From Streptomyces sp. NRRL WC-3742 (GTDB lineage Bacteria; Actinomycetota; Actinomycetes; Streptomycetales; Streptomycetaceae): DNA of 64,000 nucleotides. Below the pieces are notes generated by a model. That model had not been told where the DNA came from and searched no databases. It worked only from the letters and a program-made list of their open reading frames with translations. This document shows positions 18,257 to 26,861 of this stretch, piece by piece. The translations under genes and the position numbers were made by a program. Within the stretch, counting starts at the first letter, position 1, and each line of letters begins with the position of its first letter. The stretch is from the NCBI RefSeq assembly GCF_000720635.1, contig NZ_JOCF01000050.1, forward strand, positions 15,522 to 79,521, written 5' to 3'.

Positions 18257-18839
18257 ATGACATCGATCCCCTGCTCGCAGGAAGACCGCTCGCTCAGCCC
18301 GCACACCGGGCTGACCAGATCCCGCTGGGAGGCGGTCGCGGACGGGATGCTGACCGCCGTCCGACGCCACACGGGCCCCGGGCACGCACTGATCAACTTG
18401 CCCGGACCCCGTCCGAACATCTCGGGCTCACGCTCGGACGGGCTGGAAGGCTGTGCCCGCACCTTCCTGCCGGCCGCCTTCCGCGTCGCCCAGCGCCGCG
18501 GGCGAGGACCTCGCCGTACTGCTGCCCCGGTAGGCCGAAGGCATCGTCACCGGCACCCGTACCCCCGCCGCCGAGCGCGAGCTGACCGATCGGGACCCGC
18601 TCTCCTGGCCGATGATCGGCCATGGTCGAGGCCACCTCGATTGCCCTGGCGCTGCGCCTCACCCGCCCCTGGCTCTGCGCCTCACCCGCCCCTGGCTCTG
18701 GGACCGGCTCGACGACCGGGCCCGCGACCAGGTCCGCAGCTGGCCGGCCGGCACCCTGCTGCACACCCCGGTCGGCAACAACTGGTGGCTCTTCCCCTTC
18801 ACCGTCGGCGGATTCCTGATCGAGGCCGACATGAGTTGA
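18257..18839 (+). pseudogene. DUF2264 protein, multiply frameshifted and truncated
   Basis: The frame opens with LTRSRWEAVADGMLTAVRR, then HALINLPGPRPNISGSRSDG and LEGCARTF, the start of actinobacterial DUF2264 proteins (about 600 aa, putative polysaccharide-related enzymes). It shifts after RVAQRRG, continues as EDLAVLLPR, meets an in-frame TAG at 18531, and shifts again at 18620 to MVEATSIALALRLTRPWL. A 23-bp tandem duplication (18652-18697) breaks it a third time. The last piece (LHTPVGNNWWLFPFTVGGFL) ends at a stop after EADMS. The C-terminal two thirds are missing. Confidence 0.85.
18652..18697. repeat. Perfect 23-bp tandem duplication
   Basis: CTGCGCCTCACCCGCCCCTG plus GCT is repeated exactly at 18652-18674 and 18675-18697. 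Removing one copy restores the DUF2264 frame (ALRLTRPWLWDRLDD), so it is a recent inactivating slip. Confidence 0.9.
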
Positions 18840-19169
18840 GGAATGAAACCATATTTCCTCCGGTCACCCGCCGACCTGATCCCACCTCCATCCCCGTCGA
18901 CATCCAGGGCTGATACCCGCAGATGCTCGACGTGCTGCGAGCTGCGCCTGTTGGGCCCAGGGACGGCCGTCGCGTGTGAACGCAGAGGCGCCCCCACCGG
19001 AACCCGCGCTCATTCCCCGGACAATGCCCGGGACCTCGTCGGCCCGATCCACCCGAGCGCACACGTCCGACCAGGCGCCCGTGATCGCGGCGCACGCCGG
19101 ACGGGCGCTGCCCCGCGCGGACAGACCAACCGCCCGACCCGAACCAAACTCGCGTCCGAGGAGAACCAC
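18840..19169. other. Leader region of the phospholipase-C-like gene
   Basis: 330 nt with no convincing gene. The frame is open but has no domain and no good start before 19170. A GAGGAG Shine-Dalgarno lies at 19158-19163. Confidence 0.5.
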
Positions 19170-20972
19170 ATGCGTACCAGAACCACCCACAGGCGATGGC
19201 TCCGCGCGGGAGCAGCCATCGGCTCCGCCGGTGTGGCCGCCCTGACCACCCTGACCGCGGCCGCTCCGCAGGCCCTGGCCGCCGGCGCACCGGCGACCGC
19301 CACGCCGATCCAGCACGTGGTGGTGATCTTCCAGGAGAACGTCTCCTTCGACCACTACTTCGGCACCTACCCGAACGCGGCCAACACGGCTGACGACAAG
19401 GTGAAGTTCACCGCCAAGCCGGGCACCCCGCAGGTGGACGGCCTGACTCCCGACCTGCTGCAGCACAACCCGAACAAGGCCAACCCCAAGCGGCTCGGCC
19501 CGGCCCAGGCGGTCACCTGCGACCAGGGCCACGAGTACAAGGACGAGCAACTCGCCTTCGACGGCGGCAAGATGGACCAGTTCATCGAGCACACGGACCG
19601 CGAGAACTGCACCAAGCCGATGTACAGCGAACCCGGCCTGGTGATGGACTACTACGACGGCAACACCGTCACCGCCCTGTGGAACTACGCCCAGCGCTTC
19701 GCGATGAGCGACAACTCCTTCGGCACCACCTTCGGCCCCTCCACCCCGGGCGCGCTCAACCTGATATCCGGCCAGACCCACGGCGGCTACGCGGTCGACC
19801 CCAAGACCGGCAAGAAGACCACCGACCCCAAGGTCGTCTCCTCCGCCGACGCCAACGGCATCGGTACGGTCATCGAGGACCCGGACCCGGCCTTCGACGA
19901 CTGCGCCAACACCTCGAACCACGCGGCGATGACAGGCAGGAACATCGGCGACCTGCTGACCGAGAAGAAGGTCAGCTGGGGCTGGTTCCAGGGCGGGTTC
20001 CGGCCCACCACGGCCGCCACGGACACGACCCCGGCGGTCTGCGCCACCGCGCACGCCAACGTCGTCGGCGCCTCGCGCAGCGACTACAACGCGCACCACG
20101 AGCCTTTCGAGTACTACCGGTCGACGGCCAACCCGCACCACCTGGCGCCCAAGTCGGTGGACGAGATCGGCCACGACGGCCAGGCCAACCACCAGTACGA
20201 CCTGGGTGACTTCGATGCCGCGCTGAACAACGGCACGCTGCCAGCCGTCAGCTACCTGAAGGCCGCCAACTACCAGGACGGCCACGCAGGCTACTCCGAC
20301 CCGCTGGACGAGCAGAAGTTCGTCGTCGACACCGTCAACAAGCTGCAGCAGTCCAAGGACTGGGCCTCCACCGCCGTCGTCATCGCCTACGACGACTCGG
20401 ACGGCTGGTACGACCACAAGTTCGCCGCCCCGGTCAACGGTTCCCAGGACGCCGCCAACGACGTGCTGAACGGCGCCGGGCAGTGCGGCAACAACGCGGC
20501 CTGGGGCGGCTACGCGGACCGCTGCGGCTACGGCCCGCGCTTGCCGCTGCTGGTCCTGTCTCCCTACGCCAAGTCCAACTTCGTGGACCACACCCTGACC
20601 GACCAGTCCTCGATCCTGCGCTTCGTAGAGGACAACTGGAAGACGGGTCGGATCGGTGACGCCTCATTCGACGAGCACGCCGGCTCCATCGAGTCCATGT
20701 TCGACTTCAAGAGCCCGCTGAGCGCCACGCTGCTCCTCGACCCGGCCACCGGCCAGGCCACCCAGGCTGCAGCCACCAGCACCCCCACGGCGGCCGGTGC
20801 TTCGGCCACCGCGTCGGCCAGTGCCAGCGCCTCCACCCAGCCGGGCGCCGGCGCCGCGCTGGCCTCCACAGGTAGCAACACGGTTCCGGTCGCGGTGGGC
20901 GCGGCCGTGCTGTGCGCCGTCGGCGCCGGGGTCGTCCACACCGTGCGCCGCAAGGGCCGTCGCCGAGCCTGA
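19170..20972 (+). CDS. Secreted phosphoesterase (phospholipase C / acid phosphatase family), LASTG cell-wall anchored
   Basis: 600 aa from the ATG at 19170. Signal peptide 1-38, then the family opening HVVVIFQENVSFDHYFGTYP with the metal-binding Glu-Asn pair. Further motifs are FGPSTPGALNLISGQTHG, AYDDSDGWYDHK and YGPRLPLLVLSPYAKSNFVDH. The Ala/Thr/Ser linker leads to LASTG (564-568), a membrane helix and a RRKGRRRA tail, the signal for class E sortase. The enzyme should hydrolyse phosphate esters at the cell wall. It is followed by a strong hairpin. Confidence 0.88.
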   Translation: MRTRTTHRRWLRAGAAIGSAGVAALTTLTAAAPQALAAGAPATATPIQHVVVIFQENVSFDHYFGTYPNAANTADDKVKFTAKPGTPQVDGLTPDLLQHNPNKANPKRLGPAQAVTCDQGHEYKDEQLAFDGGKMDQFIEHTDRENCTKPMYSEPGLVMDYYDGNTVTALWNYAQRFAMSDNSFGTTFGPSTPGALNLISGQTHGGYAVDPKTGKKTTDPKVVSSADANGIGTVIEDPDPAFDDCANTSNHAAMTGRNIGDLLTEKKVSWGWFQGGFRPTTAATDTTPAVCATAHANVVGASRSDYNAHHEPFEYYRSTANPHHLAPKSVDEIGHDGQANHQYDLGDFDAALNNGTLPAVSYLKAANYQDGHAGYSDPLDEQKFVVDTVNKLQQSKDWASTAVVIAYDDSDGWYDHKFAAPVNGSQDAANDVLNGAGQCGNNAAWGGYADRCGYGPRLPLLVLSPYAKSNFVDHTLTDQSSILRFVEDNWKTGRIGDASFDEHAGSIESMFDFKSPLSATLLLDPATGQATQAAATSTPTAAGASATASASASASTQPGAGAALASTGSNTVPVAVGAAVLCAVGAGVVHTVRRKGRRRA

Positions 20973-21035
20973 GCGGCACTGACCCCAGCCTGCCCCGGCG
21001 GGGACGCTGATCCTGACGGCGTCCCACCACCTGTG

Positions 21036-21072
21036 CGAAACGGCCGTGCCCGGCAAGGGTACGGCCGTTTCG
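21036..21072 (+). terminator. Hairpin terminator after the phosphoesterase
   Basis: CGAAACGGCCGT (21036-21047) pairs with ACGGCCGTTTCG (21061-21072), a perfect 12-bp stem with a 13-nt loop. The rest of the 432-nt gap 20973-21404 holds only a doubtful 35-codon leftward frame (MRIFTELGAPEAAGVRDL, start 21198). Confidence 0.85.
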
Positions 21073-21404
21073 ACATGGTCGGCGGTGCCGCGTGACGGGG
21101 ACGACCGAGGACACGGTGCCCGCCGGCTCCTCGGTGACGGCCGTCAGGTCCCGCACCCCCGCGGCCTCGGGCGCCCCCAGCTCGGTGAAGATCCGCATTG
21201 ACCGCGTCAGGTGTGCGGGGGCCGCCTCCGGTTACTGACAACAGCTCTTCGGGGTGGTGGAGCCCGGACACCCTCGCGCTGTCTCCGCAGCTATCCCTTG
21301 GATCAATCATCCAGGCGAGCGGCAACGTGCCGGAGCCCCTGGACCGCGCTGCCCGTCATCGGCCGCGTCGCGTCCAGGGGCTCCCACGCTTTGCGCGGCG
21401 CCGT

Positions 21405-22061
21405 TCACCCCTTGCGCAGCGCGAGGAAGCGGCGGCCGTGCGAGGTCCAGCGCTCCGCCTCGACGAGGCCCGCGGTGCGGGCCCGTCGCAGGGTGGCGGC
21501 CGTGCCGAGACGGGCCCAGGGGAACGGCGGGCCGAGGCGGCCGTCCGGGCCTTCCACCCGGACGACGGCGCGTTCGTCCACCTCCTCCGGCTCCACCTCC
21601 ACCAGCAACAGCCCGTTCGGTGCGATGAGTTCGGCGCCTCGGAGGAGGAGGGCGTCGGGGTCGCCGCCGATGCCGAGGTTGCCGTCGGCGAGCAGCGCGG
21701 CGCCCCAGCGGCCCTCGGCGGGCAGGCGGTCGAAGACCGATCGGCACAGCGCCGGACCGCCGAGGTGCCGGGTCCGCGCCACGGCGGCGCCGGTGATGTC
21801 GACACCGAGCGCCGGGACGCCGAGGGCCAGCAGGGCGGCGACCAGGCGGCCCGGCCCGCAGCCGAGGTCCACCACCGGCGCGTTGAGCCGCAGGCAGCGC
21901 CGCAGCAGGCTGTGGTCGCTCGCGGCGGCGGGCGCGCACCAGCGTTCGACGTCGAGGGGGATGCGAGCCCCGTCCTCCCGGCGCAGCCACAGCGGGCCGT
22001 GCCCGGCGCGGACGGCCTCGGCGAACGGATCGTCCACCCACGCGGTGGCCGGGGCGGTCAT
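21405..22061 (-). CDS. Class I SAM-dependent methyltransferase
   Basis: 218 aa. The SAM-binding motif VVDLGCGPGRLVAALLALG and an acidic second motif (GVDIT) are clear; a third region reads LLADGNLGIGGD. The ATG at 22061 overlaps the stop of the upstream glycosyltransferase gene by ATGA, so the two are co-translated. The NLGIGGD segment is characteristic of methyltransferases found next to GT2/DUF2064 genes. The acceptor is unknown, probably a sugar or lipid made by this locus. Confidence 0.85.
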   Translation of the reverse strand: MTAPATAWVDDPFAEAVRAGHGPLWLRREDGARIPLDVERWCAPAAASDHSLLRRCLRLNAPVVDLGCGPGRLVAALLALGVPALGVDITGAAVARTRHLGGPALCRSVFDRLPAEGRWGAALLADGNLGIGGDPDALLLRGAELIAPNGLLLVEVEPEEVDERAVVRVEGPDGRLGPPFPWARLGTAATLRRARTAGLVEAERWTSHGRRFLALRKG

Positions 22062-23395
22062 CCGGCCGCCTCCGGTGCGGTGTCGATCGAGCGCAGGTGC
22101 GCGGCGAACGTGGTCCGCGGCGCCTGGGCGGCGACCCGGCGCGCGTCGAGGATGGTGTCCACGTCGGTGGCCAGGTCGAGGTGGTGGACCGTCAGTCCGG
22201 CGGCGGCGAGGCGGTCGAGCAGGGCACGCCCGGTGCCGGGCGTGGACATCGGTACGCCCAGCAGGAGCCGCCGGGCGAGCCGTTCGGTGGGGTTGGCCAG
22301 CCCGAGGGCCCAGAACCCGCCGTCCGCCGCGGGCCCGTACCAGGCGTCCACGCCCGGGCGGCGGGCGGCCGACAGCGGCTCGGCCAGGGCGGCCGCGTCC
22401 ACCTGCGGGGTGTCCATGCCGACCAGCAGGGCGGGTGCCCGCGGGGCCACCCGGGCGGCGTGCACGAAGGCGGCGGCCAGGCGGTCGTCGAGCCCGCCCG
22501 CGCACTGCGGCACCACCTCCCAGCCGGGTGGCAGCCACCGTCCCGGTTCGCCGTCCAGCACCAGCAGCCGCCGCCCGGCGGGCACCCGGCTCAGGGCGGC
22601 GAGGGTGTCCTCGAGCGCGGCCGCCGCCAGTGTCGCCGCCTGTTCGGGGGTGCAGGGAGGGGTGAGGCGGGTCTTCACCCGCCCGGGCACCGGGGACTTC
22701 GCGATGACCAGCAGGGTGGGCGGCGGCGCGGCCAGGACGGCCCGCATGTCCCGTACGGCCTGCCGGGTGCCGCGCAGCGTCCCCGTCACCTTGGAGCGCC
22801 CGGTGCGAGGGAGGTAGTCGACGGAGGTCTCGGCGATCCGCATCCCGGCCGCCGAGGCGGCGAGCACCATCTCCAGGGGATAGCCGGAGCGGCGGTCTCC
22901 CAGCCCGAGCGCGAGCAGCCGCTCGCGGCGCGCGGCGCGCATCGGCCCCAGGTCGTGCAGCGGCGCGCCGGTACGGGCGCGCAGGCGGCGGGCCAGCAGG
23001 GCGTTGGCGAGCCGGGCGTGGGCCGGCCACGCGCCGGCCCCCGCGGGGCGGCGCCGGCCGAGCACGAGGTCCGCCGCGCCCGCCGCGACCGGTTCGGCGA
23101 CCCGCGGCAGTTGGGCCGGGTCGAGCGAGCCGTCGCAGTCCATGAAGCAGACCAGCTCGGCGGTCGCGGCGAGGAGTCCGGCGTGGCAGGCGGCACCGAA
23201 ACCGCGCCGGCTCTCCTCGACGACGGTGGCGCCCAGGGAGCGGGCCAGTTCCGCGGAGCCGTCCCGCGAACCGTTGTCCACGACGATCGCCCGCCAACCG
23301 GCGGGGACGCGTCCGAGCACCCAGGGGAGGGCCTCGGCCTCATCGAGGCAGGGCAGAACGACATCAGCGACGAAGGGTGGGATCACGTCGGTCAC
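22058..23395 (-). CDS. GT2 glycosyltransferase fused to a DUF2064 domain
   Basis: 445 aa. The N-terminal half (1 to about 215) is a family 2 glycosyltransferase: VVLPCLDEAEALPWVL, IVVDNGSRDGSAEL, GFGAACHAGLLAA and the metal-binding CFMDCDGSLD. The C-terminal half (about 228-430) is DUF2064, a GT-A-like nucleotidyltransferase-type domain: VIAKSPVPGRVKTRL, GMDTPQVDAAAL and YGPAADGGFWALGL. The two are usually separate proteins. No membrane helices. Leads a leftward two-gene unit divergent from the two-component pair, which may control it. Confidence 0.88.
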   Translation of the reverse strand: MTDVIPPFVADVVLPCLDEAEALPWVLGRVPAGWRAIVVDNGSRDGSAELARSLGATVVEESRRGFGAACHAGLLAATAELVCFMDCDGSLDPAQLPRVAEPVAAGAADLVLGRRRPAGAGAWPAHARLANALLARRLRARTGAPLHDLGPMRAARRERLLALGLGDRRSGYPLEMVLAASAAGMRIAETSVDYLPRTGRSKVTGTLRGTRQAVRDMRAVLAAPPPTLLVIAKSPVPGRVKTRLTPPCTPEQAATLAAAALEDTLAALSRVPAGRRLLVLDGEPGRWLPPGWEVVPQCAGGLDDRLAAAFVHAARVAPRAPALLVGMDTPQVDAAALAEPLSAARRPGVDAWYGPAADGGFWALGLANPTERLARRLLLGVPMSTPGTGRALLDRLAAAGLTVHHLDLATDVDTILDARRVAAQAPRTTFAAHLRSIDTAPEAAG

Positions 23396-23547
23396 GCTAA
23401 CCGCGGCCGGGCCGGTGGCAGCCGAACCGCGCCCTTACGGAAGTGCGACGTCCGGGCACCGGTGGCCCGTTCGGGGGATCTTACGGAACCAGGACGTCGG
23501 ACCCGGCGTGGCGCCCGGTGCCCGCCGGGGCTCGTATCCTCGGCGGG

Positions 23548-24354
23548 GTGAACGAGAGCCCCGCCACTCCAGGACCGCCGTGCCCCGGCCGCATTCTGGT
23601 GATCGACGACGATCCGACGGTCGCCGAGGTCGTCGCCGGCTACCTCACCAGGGCGGGCCACCGGGTGGACCGCGCCGCCGACGGCGACGGGGGCCTTGCC
23701 CTGGCCCGGGCCCATCGCCCGGACCTGCTGGTCCTGGACCTCATGCTCCCCGGCATCGACGGCCTGGAGATCCTGCGCAGGTTGCGCGCCTCCGAGGACG
23801 GGGCCGGGCTGCCGGTCGTCATGCTCACGGCCAAGGGTGACGAGGCCGACCGCATCCTCGGCCTGGAACTGGGTGCGGACGACTACGTCACCAAGCCCTT
23901 CAGCCCGCGCGAACTCGTCCTGCGGGTCCAGTCCGTACTGCGCCGCTCCCGGGCCGCCGCTCCCGCGTCCGCCGCCGGCGGCCCGGTGGTCTCCGGAGAC
24001 ATCGCGCTCGACCCGCAGGCCCGCCGTGCCTACCGCCGTGGGCGTGAACTGCTGCTCACCCTGCGGGAGTTCGACCTCCTGGCGTTCCTCCTCCGGTACC
24101 CGCGGACGGTGTTCTCCCGCCGGGAGCTGATGGAACGCGTGTGGGGCTGGGACTTCGGGGACCTGTCCACCGTCACCGTCCATGTCCGCCGACTGCGCGA
24201 GAAGATCGAGGACGACCCGGCCGCGCCGGTCCTGATCACCACCGTCTGGGGTGTCGGATACCGCTACGACCCGGCCACCGGGCAGGAGAGCGGCTCGGAG
24301 ACCGGGCAGCAGAGCGGCCCGGCAGCGGAGCGGGAAGGCGGCGGCGCGGCATGA
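23548..24354 (+). CDS. OmpR-family response regulator
   Basis: 268 aa from a GTG start. The receiver domain has ILVIDDDPTV, the phospho-acceptor D64 in LLVLDLMLPG, LTAKGDE and the DDYVTKPFSP lysine. The winged-helix output domain ends with TTVWGVGYRYDP. A Gln/Gly/Ser-rich tail of about 30 aa follows and overlaps the kinase ATG (ATGA). It lies 152 nt from the divergent GT2-DUF2064 gene, so self-control and control of that gene are likely. Confidence 0.9.
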   Translation: MNESPATPGPPCPGRILVIDDDPTVAEVVAGYLTRAGHRVDRAADGDGGLALARAHRPDLLVLDLMLPGIDGLEILRRLRASEDGAGLPVVMLTAKGDEADRILGLELGADDYVTKPFSPRELVLRVQSVLRRSRAAAPASAAGGPVVSGDIALDPQARRAYRRGRELLLTLREFDLLAFLLRYPRTVFSRRELMERVWGWDFGDLSTVTVHVRRLREKIEDDPAAPVLITTVWGVGYRYDPATGQESGSETGQQSGPAAEREGGGAA

Positions 24355-25508
24355 AGGACCTGCTGCTGATCGCCCTGTTCGCCGCGCTGGGCGCCGGCGG
24401 GGCCGGCCTGCTCGGCTGGGCGGCCGTCCGGCTGCTGCGCCGGCGCTCGCTCGCGCTGACGCTGTTCTGCGTCGCCGCCGTCACCGTGCTGGCGGTCACC
24501 TCCGGCACCTTCGCCGTCGCCCAGGCGATGTTCCTGTCCCGGCACGACCTCGGGGTGGTGATAACGGTGCTGGCGATGGCCTCGGTGGTGTCACTGGCGA
24601 CCGCCGCGCTGCTCGGCCGCCAGGTCGTGGCCGGGGGCAGGGCGCTGACCGCGGCCGCCCGGACGGTGGGCAGCGACACGGGGTTCACCGCCCCGGCGGC
24701 CCCGCTGGGCCTGGAGCTGGCCCAGCTCAGCGAGGAACTCGCCGCCACCAGCGCCCGCCTGGCCGAGTCCAGGGCCCGCGCGCAGGCCCTGGACGCCTCC
24801 CGCCGGGAGCTGATCGCCTGGATCTCGCACGACCTGCGCACCCCGCTGGGCGGGCTGCGCGCCATGGCCGAGGCGCTGGAGGACGGCATCGCGGAGCATC
24901 CACAGCGGTACCTCCAGCGGATGCGGACCGAGGTCGAGCGGCTGACCGGGATGGTGGACGATCTCTTCGAGCTCTCGCGCATCCAGGCGGGGGCACTGGC
25001 CCTGTCGCTGTCCCGGGTGTCCGTCTACGACCTCGTCGACGACGCGCTGGCCGGGGCCCACCCCCTGGCCCGCAAGCGCGGCGTCCGGCTGGAGGGCCGA
25101 CAGGTCGCCGCCGAGCCCGTCGAGGTGGACAGCGGCGAGATCACCCGGGTGCTCGGCAACCTCCTCGTCAACGCGATCCGTTCGACCCCCGAGGACGGCG
25201 TGGTCGCGGTCTCCGCCCGCCGGGAGGCCGACGAGGTGGTGCTCTCGGTCACCGACGGCTGCGGCGGCATCCCGGAGCAGGACCTGCCCCGGGTGTTCGA
25301 AACGGGGTGGCGCGGCAGCGCCGCCCGCACGCCCCGGCCGGCCGACCAGGGGGATGCGGGCCGGCCGGGCGAGGGCGGTGGCAGCGGAGCCGGGCTCGGG
25401 CTCGCCATCGTCCGCGGCATCGTCGAGGCGCACGCCGGGCACGCCCGGGTCCGCAACGTCGCCGGGGGCTGCTGCTTCGAGATCGTCCTCCCCGCCGCGC
25501 GGAGCTGA
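24351..25508 (+). CDS. Sensor histidine kinase
   Basis: 385 aa. Two N-terminal membrane helix pairs (about 5-28, 35-60, 68-90) leave almost no external sensor loop. The dimerisation box is WISHDLRTPLGG with H160. The ATPase domain shows the N box (NLLVNAIRST), G1 (VTDGCGGIP), and G2 (GAGLGLAIVRGIVEAH). Translationally coupled to the regulator at 23548. The signal is likely sensed in the membrane. Confidence 0.9.
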   Translation: MKDLLLIALFAALGAGGAGLLGWAAVRLLRRRSLALTLFCVAAVTVLAVTSGTFAVAQAMFLSRHDLGVVITVLAMASVVSLATAALLGRQVVAGGRALTAAARTVGSDTGFTAPAAPLGLELAQLSEELAATSARLAESRARAQALDASRRELIAWISHDLRTPLGGLRAMAEALEDGIAEHPQRYLQRMRTEVERLTGMVDDLFELSRIQAGALALSLSRVSVYDLVDDALAGAHPLARKRGVRLEGRQVAAEPVEVDSGEITRVLGNLLVNAIRSTPEDGVVAVSARREADEVVLSVTDGCGGIPEQDLPRVFETGWRGSAARTPRPADQGDAGRPGEGGGSGAGLGLAIVRGIVEAHAGHARVRNVAGGCCFEIVLPAARS

Positions 25509-25585
25509 GGTCACGCGCGCAGGGGCGCCGCGGTGTCGTCGCCACGGTCGCACAGCGGCCTGAGATCACGCGCGCAGGGGTGCCG
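25506..25585. repeat. 25-bp direct repeat duplicating the end of the epimerase gene
   Basis: TGAGGTCACGCGCGCAGGGG plus CGCCG at 25506-25530 recurs at 25561-25585 with two mismatches. The second copy encodes the APLRA-stop end of the epimerase; the first overlaps the kinase stop codon. The 55-nt offset suggests a local duplication between the convergent genes. Confidence 0.75.
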
Positions 25586-26621
25586 CCGCGAACTCCGTCA
25601 TTCCCTCGGTGAAGGGGATCCGGGCGCGCCAGTCGAGCTCCTCGCGCAGACGGGAGGAGTCCGCGGTGACGTGCCGGACGTCGCCGAGCCGGTACTCGCC
25701 GGTCACCACCGGGGCCGGACCGCCGTGAGCGGTGGCCAGCGCCCGGGCCATCTCCCCGATCGTGTGCACCTCGCCGCTGCCCACGTTGTAGGCCCGGGCG
25801 CCGCCCGGCGGCCGATCGCCGACCGCCTCGAGCGCGGCCAGGTTGGCGGTGGCGACGTCCTCGACGTGGACGAAGTCCCGGCGCTGGCCGCCGTCCTCGA
25901 ACACCCGGGGCGCCCTGCCCCGGGCCAGGGCGGAGCGGAACAGCGAGGCCACCCCGGCGTACGGCGTGTCGCGCGGCATCCCCGGGCCGTAGACGTTGTG
26001 GTAGCGCAGCGTCAGCACTCGGCCGCCGCAGGCCCGGGCCCAGGCGCCCGCCAGGTGCTCCTGGGCCAGTTTGGTGGCCGCGTACACGTTGCGCGGATCG
26101 GTGGGCGCGTCCTCCGTCACCAGGCCGGGGTGCAGCTCGGCGCCGCACCTCGGGCAGGGCGGCTCGAACCGGCCGGCGTCCAACGCGTCCGGGCGGCGCG
26201 GACCGGGCGAGACGTCCCCGTGCGCGGGGCACCGGTAGCGGCCCTCGCCGTAGACCACCATCGACCCGGCGAGTACGAGCTTCCGCACCCCGTATCGCGC
26301 CATCTCGGCGAGCAGGACGGCGGTGCCCAGGTCGTTGCAGCCCGCGTAGGCGGGCGCGTCGTCCAGATCCAGCCCCAGGCCCACCATCGCGGCCTGGTGG
26401 CAGACCGCGTCCACCCCGGCCAGCGCCTGCCCGACGGCGACCGCGTCCCGCACGTCACCGTGCCGCGCTTCCACGCCGTCCGGCAGCACGGGCATCTCCC
26501 CGGAGGGGTGAACGGCGGGCAGCAGCGCGTCCAGCACCCGGACCTCGTGTCCTGCCGCCGCCAGGGCCTGTACGACCGCGGAACCGATGAACCCGGCACC
26601 GCCGGTGACCAGAATCCTCAT
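25566..26621 (-). CDS. NAD-dependent nucleotide-sugar epimerase/dehydratase with a zinc-ribbon-like insertion
   Basis: 351 aa extended SDR. Rossmann motif GGAGFIG (7-13), catalytic S120 (LAGSMVVYGEG) and YAATK (Y180, K184), then RYHNVYGPGMPRDTPYAG and RDFVHVEDVA. Between the Ser and Tyr a 45-residue insertion carries CPAH (C131, H134) and CPRC (C156, C159), which could bind zinc. It probably makes a modified NDP-sugar for the neighbouring GT2 enzyme. Convergent with the kinase gene, divergent from the Mo oxidoreductase. Confidence 0.86.
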   Translation of the reverse strand: MRILVTGGAGFIGSAVVQALAAAGHEVRVLDALLPAVHPSGEMPVLPDGVEARHGDVRDAVAVGQALAGVDAVCHQAAMVGLGLDLDDAPAYAGCNDLGTAVLLAEMARYGVRKLVLAGSMVVYGEGRYRCPAHGDVSPGPRRPDALDAGRFEPPCPRCGAELHPGLVTEDAPTDPRNVYAATKLAQEHLAGAWARACGGRVLTLRYHNVYGPGMPRDTPYAGVASLFRSALARGRAPRVFEDGGQRRDFVHVEDVATANLAALEAVGDRPPGGARAYNVGSGEVHTIGEMARALATAHGGPAPVVTGEYRLGDVRHVTADSSRLREELDWRARIPFTEGMTEFAAAPLRA

Positions 26622-26861
26622 GGCCGCAGACCCTACCGGCCGACGCCGGCACGACCCGGCCGAAAGGCGGGCGCCGCGTCACGGACGAAGCGTCAGATCC
26701 CGGGCGGGGCAAGCCCCGTACGCGATTGCCGTACGAACCGGCCGTCACACTTCCTTAAGCACCGCAATCCGCCGACGTGCGCGGCCCGCCGAGTAGCGTC
26801 CCGTACGGGCCGGTCGAAACCGCGCCCACGAGCATCCGACACGCGGACGAGGAGACGGTGG

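Noticed and set aside
18864..20591. 575-codon minus-strand frame
   Set aside because: Antisense to the LASTG phosphoesterase; Val/Gly/Arg-rich with no domain.
21095..21198. Short leftward frame MRIFTELGAPEAAGVRDL
   Set aside because: Runs through the terminator of the phosphoesterase, with no family and no clear end; at most a remnant.
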